From Methanobacteriota archaeon (GTDB taxonomy: Archaea; Thermoplasmatota; Poseidoniia; Poseidoniales; Poseidoniaceae): a stretch of 6,500 nucleotides of DNA. This document shows, in pieces, positions 1 through 6,447 of the stretch. Position 1 is the first letter of the stretch. Each line of letters begins with the position of its first letter. The notes below the pieces were generated by a model. It had not been told where the DNA came from and did not search any database. It was given only the letters and a program-made list of their open reading frames with translations. The stretch covers positions 1-6,500 of the forward strand of contig JAAZUV010000080.1 of the NCBI GenBank assembly GCA_018623995.1, in the 5' to 3' direction. The translations under genes and the position numbers were made by a program.

Positions 1-590
1 GCCTTTTTTTGACGAAGTGCCCCCGCTGCAAGGTTTCTTGGATTTGGAGAAATGTTGCGATACTTTTCCTCAAAAACGGACTTTCGCATCACGACTTCGC
101 CTCGGATGTGAACATCAACCTCCGTACCGAGCGTATGCGGCACATTCTCAACCTTGCGCGCATTCTTGGTGACGTCTTCGCCTCGGTCGCCGCTTCCTCT
201 TGTTGCAGCTCGAACCAATCGGCCTTTCCTGTACTCGAGAGAAAGTGCGGAACCATCCAACTTTGGTTGCGAAATGAATCGTGTCGATTCAAGTGAAGAC
301 TCTTTCACAAAGTGCGCAATATCCTCATCGTTGGTTCCTTTGTTCAGCGAGCGCATTGGGAACATGTGATCGACTTTGACCGTGCCAGGATCGATTTCAG
401 CTCCAACACGTTGCAGTTGCGGATGATTGGGTTCAAGTTGCTTAAGTTCGTCCCATAAGGCATCAAATTCAGCGTCAGAAATCTCGTTTCTCGCTTGGTT
501 GTAATACAGGTCTGAATGGTAAGCGATTTGTTCCGCCAACCATGCTACGCGGCCCTGATTGAGAGTGGAATCATCACCATCCTGAGCCAT
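1..590 (-). CDS. ligA: NAD+-dependent DNA ligase LigA, N-terminal part (runs off the window)
   Basis: The gene is open from an ATG at 590 to the window edge, giving 196 complete codons with no stop; a full LigA is about 650-700 residues, so roughly 30% is visible. LigA seals nicks in DNA using NAD+ in replication and repair. Residues about 10-60 match domain Ia (YYNQARNEISDAEFDAL), followed by QRVGA at 60-64. The adenylation domain shows motif I PKLDG with catalytic Lys110, then ATRGSGDRGEDVT at 129-141, motif III-like IRGEV at 162-166 and NPRNLAAGALRQ at 183-194. This order is specific to NAD+ ligases, not ATP ligases. An in-frame TAA lies two codons upstream of the ATG, fixing the start, and a weak GGTG precedes it. 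It lies 24 bp after the PPC gene. Several residues usually conserved around the NAD+ site differ, as described in the findings. The identification is firm; activity is not proven. Confidence 0.93.
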   Translation of the reverse strand, partial: MAQDGDDSTLNQGRVAWLAEQIAYHSDLYYNQARNEISDAEFDALWDELKQLEPNHPQLQRVGAEIDPGTVKVDHMFPMRSLNKGTNDEDIAHFVKESSLESTRFISQPKLDGSALSLEYRKGRLVRAATRGSGDRGEDVTKNARKVENVPHTLGTEVDVHIRGEVVMRKSVFEEKYRNISPNPRNLAAGALRQKK

Positions 591-614
591 GTTTTACCAC
601 CATGTTGACCCCAT

Positions 615-1055
615 TTAAGGTTCATGATTTTGCAACTTAAGTTCAACAAACTCTCCATCAACCATTGGGCAACGCGTCATGACAATGTTTGACATAATGC
701 GCATGTGAATCTCAGCTACGACGAAGACGGTTGCTTCGAACATGTGTCCTGATTTTGTTACGAAATCATCGTCAGCAAATGTGGCATGGAGGTGTGTGAA
801 AGCCGAGCCATCTTGATGTCGTGCGAGATTACCCTGGAGGGTGACAAGTTCTGCAGGTTGTTCCAGCGTTCGGCGATGATATGTGAACGTGTCATCCATG
901 TAGCCAAATGTTGAGTTCATCGTCCGTCCAATTCCACTCGTAATCACTGCCCCGTTGATTCCCAGTTCATCTGCAAGTTGACGAAGAGAGGCGTGAATCT
1001 CTTCACCGGGTTCGAGGACAACAACCACATCGTCTCCACTGCGTGCCCATTCCAT
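615..1055 (-). CDS. PPC (DUF296) domain protein
   Basis: This 146-residue protein is a single PPC/DUF296 domain, the fold found alone in bacteria and archaea and joined to AT-hooks in plant nuclear proteins. Family hallmarks are visible in order: GINGAVITSGIGRT at 32-45, a FGYMDD strand at 50-55, ELVTLQGNLA at 69-78, the THLHATFADDD segment at 87-97 and GHMFEATVFVVAEI at 103-116. His88, His90 and His104 correspond to the histidines that bind a metal in structures of prokaryotic members. There is no AT-hook, signal peptide or membrane segment, so it should be cytosolic and probably trimeric, as family members are. The biochemical role of stand-alone members is poorly known; DNA or small-ligand binding has been suggested. 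An in-frame TGA five codons upstream leaves ATG 1055 as the only reasonable start. No Shine-Dalgarno is seen, so it may be leaderless. It precedes ligA by 24 bp. Confidence 0.88.
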   Translation of the reverse strand: MEWARSGDDVVVVLEPGEEIHASLRQLADELGINGAVITSGIGRTMNSTFGYMDDTFTYHRRTLEQPAELVTLQGNLARHQDGSAFTHLHATFADDDFVTKSGHMFEATVFVVAEIHMRIMSNIVMTRCPMVDGEFVELKLQNHEP

Positions 1056-1095
1056 GATGTGAACACATCAAGGAATCACTTAGCCATACCTCTTA

Positions 1096-1590
1096 TCATT
1101 CCTCTTGGTCAGAGTGAAGAATTTCGATGATTCTCTCTGCTGCGATATCGAGGTCACTGCGATCGCCACCGAGTGGTAGTGGACCGAATGGCCCCCAACC
1201 CTTTCGTAGCAACATAATTCGGTGCTTTGGTTGACGCTTAGGAAGGACGAGCCGGGACCACTCGTAACGTTGCCCGTCTGCGAAGAGATGCGTCGAAGTA
1301 ATCGCATACCGTTTTGGAACGAGAAGGGAGATGATGTGCAGTCCGAGCAAAACATCCCAGATGATCACATATGTGATGGGGGTGTTTGAGAACGATGCAA
1401 ATCCCCATGGTAATGCCATCATTGCTGCCATTGAACCCAAATTGGCCCATTGACGAAACATCTCGTGATTTCGTTCGCTTTTCCATGCATATCCATTGTT
1501 GGGTAACTGCCCGAATTGCGGGATGTCGCGATGTTGTCGTGTAAGCCACCATGCATCCCAAGCGACAATGGTACCGAGGATGAGAACCAT
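1096..1590 (-). CDS. Small membrane protein with PH-like C-terminal part
   Basis: From ATG 1590 the product is 164 residues. It starts directly in a hydrophobic helix (residues 1-15). A second hydrophobic stretch lies at about 51-66, and a third, strong one at 72-91, which ends in positively charged VPKRYAITSTHLFADG. That last segment followed by YEWSRLVLPK resembles the strand pattern of membrane-anchored bacterial PH-like domains, where a 'Y.IT..gl...G....w..i' motif follows two transmembrane helices. The C-terminus (145-164) is a probable amphipathic helix rich in Glu and Asp. By the positive-inside rule the PH-like part is cytosolic. The gene follows the surface-protein stop by 42 bp in the same frame. 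ATG 1590 has no ribosome binding site, whereas a perfect GAGGTGAT sits upstream of an in-frame AUA at 1623, which would add 11 residues and complete the first helix. The family assignment is by pattern only, and no specific function can be given. Confidence 0.72.
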   Translation of the reverse strand: MVLILGTIVAWDAWWLTRQHRDIPQFGQLPNNGYAWKSERNHEMFRQWANLGSMAAMMALPWGFASFSNTPITYVIIWDVLLGLHIISLLVPKRYAITSTHLFADGQRYEWSRLVLPKRQPKHRIMLLRKGWGPFGPLPLGGDRSDLDIAAERIIEILHSDQEE

Positions 1591-1626
1591 TGCAAGAGCA
1601 ACTGGTTCTGCGTTTGGGAGTATATC

Positions 1627-1634
1627 ATCACCTC
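1627..1634 (-). promoter_or_regulatory. Shine-Dalgarno site overlapping the upstream stop codon
   Basis: The minus strand reads GAGGTGAT here, an eight-base match to the sequence complementary to the 3' end of archaeal 16S rRNA (GGAGGTGATCC). It overlaps the TGA stop of the surface protein. Seven bases separate its GAGG from an in-frame ATA at 1623-1621, which is optimal spacing, while the first in-frame ATG at 1590 lies about 37 bases downstream of the site. The site therefore supports translational coupling and casts doubt on the ATG start. Confidence 0.65.
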
Positions 1635-4600
1635 AGAGCATTCGTTCATCGATTTCGCCCAAGGATTTGGGTCCACCACCACGTATTCGGATGAAGAAGA
1701 TGATGAGAACAAGGACGAGAATGGAGCCGATGAGAATCAATGGTGTAGTGGAATCCTCCGACTCGCCCAAGGATGTTCCTTCAAGTTCATCTGGAATCCC
1801 ATCGCCGTCATCATCCTGATCTTCAAAGAGCATTGTTGTTGCACCAGGGGGACATTGAATCCTGTCGGGCTGCCCATCATCATCCGAGTCGATCCACGCA
1901 CAGGGATCCTTTGGCCAAGCATCGTTCTCGTCCAAGCGGCCATCGTTATCGTCGTCAGGATCGTAGATATCGGGCCCACATTGCAACGATGTCGATGAGT
2001 CAAACCACGTTGTCGAACTGCATGTCGAACTCCAATCTCCATCCGTATCAAGTTGGGTAACTTCAATGTCCACTTCAGCAATTGTCGTCAACCCAAGGTC
2101 ATCCATGGCCATGATTTGAACAACGAAGAGACCTGTTTCCAATGATGTAATGTTGAATGAAGTCGATGGAGTCGTACCTTCCCTAACAAGTTGATTTTGA
2201 GCGTCAAAAACCTTCCAGGAGAGTCCCATGTCAGCCAATTCCGTCGTATCGTCTAAGACGGTCATGGCAACCTCGACAGGGATTGTTTCCATGTATCGCT
2301 GCCCAGAATAAGGAGATTGAATGGAAAGTGCAGGAGGCGCATTGGCGAGAAGTGTGATGACGACATTCTGATCTGAACCCAGTCCTGTAGAGAACACATG
2401 ATTTGTTGGGAGGCTTTGTGTAGAAACAACCTCAGCAGACACCTCTGTGATTGATGTTGATTCAACCGATGTTGTTTGTTCATACAGCAATTCAACATCG
2501 ACAAATATTCCCGAAAATACGAGTGGTACATTCATGGTATCCGAGGTTAAAACGTACGATGCTTCTACAACTTCTCCGTTCAGGATGGCATGAAGAGAGT
2601 GCGATGACCATTCGTTGAGTAGGCCGCTTGCATCAATTGATTCAGCGCCTGAGAGAGTTGAGTCGACAGCATCAACTGTGCTACCTGCGATTGAAAGTCC
2701 TCCATTCAGTGAGGACGATTCAATACGAAGATCAAACAATTCAGCTGACAACGCTTCGGTTGAATGGACCGAGATGTTTCGCAAAATCGCCGTAGCTGGG
2801 TCTTCAAAATCGTGTGCATGCAATTTGAGGCCAACTGAGTAATCTGATATTTGGATATCTTCAGCAACGACTGGTTCAGATAATCCGTGTCGGATGGTCA
2901 AGCCGATACCAAATCCGTCCCCCTCGAGGACGATGCCATTCATCTGGCCCGAGGTTTCATCGAGGTCAATACCAGGAGCCCCAGTGACTGTCAGATTGTT
3001 CATGATGATATCTTCACACATGAACGCGAATACACCACCACTGTTTCCTGGATGTATGGTCGAATCTTCGAGAAGGAATCCATCTTCAATCGACTGCATT
3101 CGAATCACGTAATCACCATCAAACGAAGAAGATTGAATGCCACTGATTTGACCTGAAGTGCCTGTCAAATCAATTCCATCCTCAAGTCCAGTTCCAAGCG
3201 TAATGCCTTGAACATCAAGTGAAGAGAGTCGTGCCCAAAGACCATCTCCATTGCAGTCCGATAATCCAACATCCTTGAGAACAATGGTTGCATCTAAGCT
3301 CTGGCTTTGAATGCACATTGAACCTGCATCCCTCAACTCCGAATCAATGAGCGTTAACGAGGATTGTGCTGATGCATAGATGCTGATCAGCGGGTCAGCG
3401 CCCGCTGAACGAGCAAATTGTGCACCCTGTGCGCTCACATCACCGCGACCAGCCATGGTGATCAGCGGTGAGCCTTCTGCGAGAAGGGTCCCAGAGAGGT
3501 CAACTCTTGACCCAACAATTCCGTCCAACATCAGTCCACCCCAACGAGCCCCAAATCCTGTTGAAGAGATGGTTGCTGTTCCGGCTTCAAAGATGCCTTG
3601 AACGTCGATGATTGCGTTCGAAGCAATACGTAATTCAACACCGTCATTGACTGTCATCCTTGTGTTTGATGCAACCGTTAGGTCACCTTCCAATCGATAT
3701 GGGCTCCATGTCTCTTCAAGAATCAACCAGGAACTGATTGTTCCAGTTGGAACGGTAGAAGCCATGAAAGTGTGTGAAGTAGATTGTTGAAGATTCCAAG
3801 CGAAAAACTCCGTGAATGAACCAATCTGCATGGTAACCGTCTTCGTGCCTTCCTGAACATCACCTTGAGCATCGACGGTGCGAGCCGTTGTTTGTGCTGT
3901 TGCAGAACCCAGCGAATCCGTTTGAACAGTCTGGCCATCAACAATGATGGTTGCTCCTTCAACTGGAAGTCCTTTGTCAAGCACTTCGATATCAAGCGTG
4001 GAAATCAACGAAAAAGTAGCACTCGTACCGATGGTGATCGCCTCATTTGCTTGACCGCCAATCATTTCGACTTCGCACAATGGGGCAAGAGAAATCGTTG
4101 ACATAAAGCGAATATCCGCGATGTTTTGGGGTTGAGAGCATGACCATTGAACAGGGGATTGTATCTCTAATCCTCGTCCTTCTGAAACGAGTGTCGATTG
4201 TACACTCATGGTCAATAAGGACGCATTGAGGACGCCATTATCGCCAGTCAGCGTTCCGGATGGCCCCAAATCCACCTCAGAGCTTTGTGCAACGACAAGC
4301 GTCGTATCGATCAATTTGAGATTGGAGTTTGAACTGAACGTCAGATCTCCATTGAGTTGGTGCGGTTGGCCATCAGGACGGGCGCCTAGAACGATGGTTG
4401 ACGATGAAGGTAATGTCCAATCGCCCTCAGGAAGAGCGATGATCTGTACAGTCTGACCTTGTTGGTTACCAAACAGTTCCTTGCTCACGCCTTGACCGTC
4501 ATACAGGACCTCAACAACGGTTCCTGATGCGAGCAATGGTAGCGATGCGACTCCGTTTGTGTCGGCTATGGATTCAAATCCGTATGCGAAGGAGGTCGCT

Positions 4601-6285
4601 TGAACCGGCTGGTTGTTCATATCGACAAACGAGACATATGTCTCATACAAATAGCCTGAATCGGTTGTGGAGACGCTGCTTGTCGAAGGGCCCCCATACA
4701 GAAACGTTCCATCTCCGACTGCATCGCTCGAACCCTGTGCAGTGTTCAGAGGTACGAAGTCACGTGCATGAGCGACTGAACCATCTTCAAGCAAAAGAGG
4801 TGTGTTGTGCAGATTGGCGGTCCAATCCTCAACAATGACTGTCGATGAATCACTCAAGACGAGTCCATATTGCTGAGCTGTTGTGGTTAATGTTCCGATT
4901 GATGCAGTCGCATCAATTGCATGAAGACCTCGCTCCTTTCCATTAATGAACGCTCCAACATCCGCATTCAATGTCGATTCCTCGAGTTCAACGCCGTAAG
5001 CAAAGCCGTTGGTTGTCAGAGAGCTTGATTCAATTGTTGTATACCATGCATCAAGACCCAACGAGTCAGTATCGAGGCTGCTGTATGGTTTTGAAATTTC
5101 AACCTCGTTCCACTGGTGCTCGCCTTCAAGCAAAACAGCCGCAGGGCCGACTCCGTTATGCAGGGAGAAGGTCGATTGGCTGATCTCTGAATCCAAACTT
5201 GAGATGGAAAGAGCCGTCTCATTCGCTACGATTGTGCTCGATTCAACAACAAGTTGTCCGGTTCCAGACGCACGAATTCCAAGTTGGTCTCCATGAACTT
5301 CTGAATCAGTAAGCGTCGTTGTACCTGAACCATCGACGTCCATGCCGATGTCAGCATTGTGGATGTATACGTTGTCGAATGTGCAATCAACAATGCATCG
5401 AAGGTCAACGACAGATCGTCCTGGTTGTTCTTGTGTGAAATTTGTGTCAGATATGGAAATACTCTCCATCGAACCCCAGAGCAATCGTTCCCCGGAGATA
5501 AGAGCGTTTGAAACAGTCAAATCGTCAGCATCCGTTCCATCGATAACGAGTGCAACATGCTGTCCATAAATGCTGGATACTGTTGTTGATGCTCCGGAAT
5601 CCGATCCGATGCCAACACTCACATTTTCAAGCCCAAGCCCTGTGATGGTTGCAGTTCCTGACACGACATCGATTGCGACACCGGTTTCAATGAACGAAAC
5701 ATCGTTGGCAGAAAAGGAGTGTGTCGAGAGGATACCTGTCGCCGTATCCGCAAAAGAGCCTGTATCCAAAGTCAAATCACCATGATTAACGATCGACTGG
5801 ATTTCAATGGATGACATGGTCACGTTCTCAGCATCGATTACTCCGGATGAAGCTATGTCGAAACCAATGAAACTGTTGGAAATCGTGATTGACTCATGAA
5901 TGGTGACATCACCATGTACCTCAAGAGCCGATTCTGCCCCTGAAATGGAAATGTTCGAAAGGATTGCAGAAGCACCTGAAGAGATGGTAATTCCGCCCCA
6001 TAGTCCCGCTCCCGAAGAGCCAAGGCTGGTTGAGGTTTCACTCGTCATGAACTGTGCATCACTTGCTTCGAGTACACCATCGATCTGGAGCCAATACGAC
6101 TGAGCATCAACGATGGTTCCAGGCTCGAGAACGAGTGTCGTCGAGGAATCCACCGTCACATTCCCACTCAAAACAACTGTTCCACTCCATGTGGTACTGC
6201 TTGAGATGGTTGAATCGGATGATGCCACTGAAGAGATGGACATACCAAGCATCAGGACAACCAGAAGGAGTGCACGTGAGCGCAT
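1633..6285 (-). CDS. Giant secreted, membrane-anchored beta-helix surface protein with calcium-binding repeats
   Basis: The 1550-residue product starts with a signal peptide (Arg2 and Arg4, hydrophobic core 5-14, likely cleavage near 21-23, no lipobox Cys). It ends in a transmembrane helix at about 1514-1532 followed by a basic turn (RIRGGGPK) and a short cytosolic tail. This gives an outside body with one C-terminal anchor. Residues about 33-510 and 860-1220 are Ser/Thr-rich parallel beta-helix repeats with a recurring 'hydrophobic-x-hydrophobic-x-S/D' rhythm. Between them lie Ig-like or carboxypeptidase-regulatory-like segments (about 545-620 and 762-845). An Ig/PKD-like domain covers about 1315-1410. 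Residues 1413-1500 hold thrombospondin type-3-like calcium loops (DPDDDNDGRLDEND, DSDDDGQPD, DQDDDGDGIPDE) with Cys1422, 1436, 1462 and 1478, which could form disulfides. I see no protease or glycosidase motif. An adhesin, S-layer-associated or polymer-binding role is inferred. ATG 6285 has no Shine-Dalgarno and may be leaderless. Confidence 0.9.
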   Translation of the reverse strand: MRSRALLLVVLMLGMSISSVASSDSTISSSTTWSGTVVLSGNVTVDSSTTLVLEPGTIVDAQSYWLQIDGVLEASDAQFMTSETSTSLGSSGAGLWGGITISSGASAILSNISISGAESALEVHGDVTIHESITISNSFIGFDIASSGVIDAENVTMSSIEIQSIVNHGDLTLDTGSFADTATGILSTHSFSANDVSFIETGVAIDVVSGTATITGLGLENVSVGIGSDSGASTTVSSIYGQHVALVIDGTDADDLTVSNALISGERLLWGSMESISISDTNFTQEQPGRSVVDLRCIVDCTFDNVYIHNADIGMDVDGSGTTTLTDSEVHGDQLGIRASGTGQLVVESSTIVANETALSISSLDSEISQSTFSLHNGVGPAAVLLEGEHQWNEVEISKPYSSLDTDSLGLDAWYTTIESSSLTTNGFAYGVELEESTLNADVGAFINGKERGLHAIDATASIGTLTTTAQQYGLVLSDSSTVIVEDWTANLHNTPLLLEDGSVAHARDFVPLNTAQGSSDAVGDGTFLYGGPSTSSVSTTDSGYLYETYVSFVDMNNQPVQATSFAYGFESIADTNGVASLPLLASGTVVEVLYDGQGVSKELFGNQQGQTVQIIALPEGDWTLPSSSTIVLGARPDGQPHQLNGDLTFSSNSNLKLIDTTLVVAQSSEVDLGPSGTLTGDNGVLNASLLTMSVQSTLVSEGRGLEIQSPVQWSCSQPQNIADIRFMSTISLAPLCEVEMIGGQANEAITIGTSATFSLISTLDIEVLDKGLPVEGATIIVDGQTVQTDSLGSATAQTTARTVDAQGDVQEGTKTVTMQIGSFTEFFAWNLQQSTSHTFMASTVPTGTISSWLILEETWSPYRLEGDLTVASNTRMTVNDGVELRIASNAIIDVQGIFEAGTATISSTGFGARWGGLMLDGIVGSRVDLSGTLLAEGSPLITMAGRGDVSAQGAQFARSAGADPLISIYASAQSSLTLIDSELRDAGSMCIQSQSLDATIVLKDVGLSDCNGDGLWARLSSLDVQGITLGTGLEDGIDLTGTSGQISGIQSSSFDGDYVIRMQSIEDGFLLEDSTIHPGNSGGVFAFMCEDIIMNNLTVTGAPGIDLDETSGQMNGIVLEGDGFGIGLTIRHGLSEPVVAEDIQISDYSVGLKLHAHDFEDPATAILRNISVHSTEALSAELFDLRIESSSLNGGLSIAGSTVDAVDSTLSGAESIDASGLLNEWSSHSLHAILNGEVVEASYVLTSDTMNVPLVFSGIFVDVELLYEQTTSVESTSITEVSAEVVSTQSLPTNHVFSTGLGSDQNVVITLLANAPPALSIQSPYSGQRYMETIPVEVAMTVLDDTTELADMGLSWKVFDAQNQLVREGTTPSTSFNITSLETGLFVVQIMAMDDLGLTTIAEVDIEVTQLDTDGDWSSTCSSTTWFDSSTSLQCGPDIYDPDDDNDGRLDENDAWPKDPCAWIDSDDDGQPDRIQCPPGATTMLFEDQDDDGDGIPDELEGTSLGESEDSTTPLILIGSILVLVLIIFFIRIRGGGPKSLGEIDERML
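1786..1986 (-). repeat. Thrombospondin type-3-like calcium loops (protein-level repeats)
   Basis: Residues 1434-1500 of the surface protein carry three aspartate-rich loops of the DxDxDG type: DDDNDGRLDEND, DSDDDGQPD and DQDDDGDGIPDE. Pairs of cysteines lie between them. Such loops bind calcium and stiffen the stalk just before a membrane anchor; here the anchor follows after a 13-residue linker. The arrangement is common in large archaeal and bacterial surface proteins. Confidence 0.75.
3535..3708 (-). repeat. Beta-helix entry unit, copy 2 (protein-level repeat)
   Basis: Residues 860-917 of the surface protein contain WS, LEGDLTVASNT, a GIFEAG turn and RWGG at 914-917, in the same order as residues 33-98. 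A weaker relative starts at residue 623 (position 4419) with WTLPSSS and then LNGDLTFSSNS at 644-654, but it lacks the WGG ending. The pattern suggests at least two beta-helix stalks built from a common module. Confidence 0.55.
5992..6189 (-). repeat. Beta-helix entry unit, copy 1 (protein-level repeat)
   Basis: Residues 33-98 of the surface protein run from W33-S through LSGNVTV to LWGG at 95-98. They align by eye with residues 860-917: a WS start, then L-x-G-(N/D)-(V/L)-T-V, a S-x-T turn, a G-hydrophobic-E-A stretch, and a closing WGG. This looks like the N-terminal cap and first turns of a parallel beta-helix. The similarity is in protein, not in DNA, so the duplication is old. Confidence 0.6.
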
Positions 6286-6300
6286 GCGATACGCTAGCGT
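6281..6300. promoter_or_regulatory. Two adjacent palindromes at the start of the surface-protein gene
   Basis: CGCATGCG (6281-6288) and ACGCTAGCGT (6291-6300) are each perfect palindromes, two bases apart, and the first contains the ATG start codon. If the mRNA is leaderless, the second palindrome lies just upstream of the transcription start, where a bound regulator would block initiation. This is suggestive only; short palindromes also occur by chance. Confidence 0.3.
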
Positions 6301-6305
6301 TCAAG

Positions 6306-6314
6306 CCATATCAA
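6306..6314 (-). promoter_or_regulatory. Weak TATA-like element for the surface-protein gene
   Basis: The minus strand reads TTGATATGG, centred about 25 bases upstream of the ATG at 6285. That is the expected distance from an archaeal TATA box to a transcription start, so it would fit a leaderless transcript beginning at or near the A of the start codon. The match is weak and no clear BRE is seen. The rest of the gap (6286-6358) shows no gene and no poly-T terminator. Confidence 0.25.
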
Positions 6315-6350
6315 TGCAAGGCTTCCATGACAGTAGGATTCGACAAACGC

Positions 6351-6447
6351 GTGAGGAGTGGGCCTGCCCAGATTTGAACTGGGGTCTGACGGCCCCCAGC
6401 CGCCAAGTATAGGCCAAGCTAACCCACAGGCCCGTGAATCTCCTCAC
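6351..6447 (-). repeat. Inverted repeat flanking the tRNA (leader-trailer helix)
   Basis: GTGAGGAG (6447-6440, reading the minus strand) and CTCCTCAC (6358-6351) are perfect reverse complements. The trailer arm starts at the base right after A73; the leader arm ends six bases (ATTCAC) before G1. In the precursor they could stack an 8-bp helix on the acceptor stem with a six-base bulge on the 5' side. The leader arm also includes the TGA stop of the upstream gene. Confidence 0.6.
6359..6433 (-). tRNA. tRNA-Pro (anticodon GGG)
   Basis: The 75-base gene folds into a full cloverleaf without intron. The acceptor stem is GGGCCTG paired with CAGGCCC, followed by A73. The D-arm contains TAGCTTGG. 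The anticodon stem is GGCGG/CCGTC with one G-U pair, enclosing loop CTGGGGG, so the anticodon is GGG at 6397-6395 with G at 37, as expected for proline. The variable loop is AGAC. The T-arm is CCCAG-TTCAAAT-CTGGG. CCA is not encoded (CTC follows). The G1-C72 pair points to an archaeal, not bacterial, tRNA-Pro. It lies 10 bases after the stop of the upstream gene and 73 bases before the surface protein. Confidence 0.95.

Noticed and set aside
4..10. Run of seven T (A in the ligase message) as a possible frameshift
   Set aside because: The frame on the near side matches LigA up to the RQ of NPRN...RQ and continues with KK; too little sequence remains to show any shift.
9..369. Plus-strand open frames at the left edge
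   Set aside because: They are antisense to the clear LigA frame and show no recognisable domain.
1071..1095. Three-codon ATG-GCT-AAG-TGA after a GAGGT in the gap between the membrane protein and the PPC gene
   Set aside because: It is far too short to call a gene; the GAGGT is too far from the PPC start to serve it.
1590..1635. Read-through of the TGA at 1633 to fuse the giant protein with the next gene, which is in the same frame
   Set aside because: The stop overlaps a textbook ribosome binding site, and the giant protein already has a complete anchor and tail. No selenocysteine-type element is evident.
1516..1998. A 160-codon plus-strand open frame over the end of the giant gene and the next gene
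   Set aside because: It lies antisense to strong coding sequence with a signal-to-anchor architecture; its protein shows no coherent domain and the frame is open only because of the opposite strand's codon bias.
3439..3447. RGD tripeptide (residues 947-949) as a cell-adhesion motif in the surface protein
   Set aside because: RGD is a short motif that occurs by chance in a 1550-residue protein, and integrins are not relevant partners for a planktonic archaeon.
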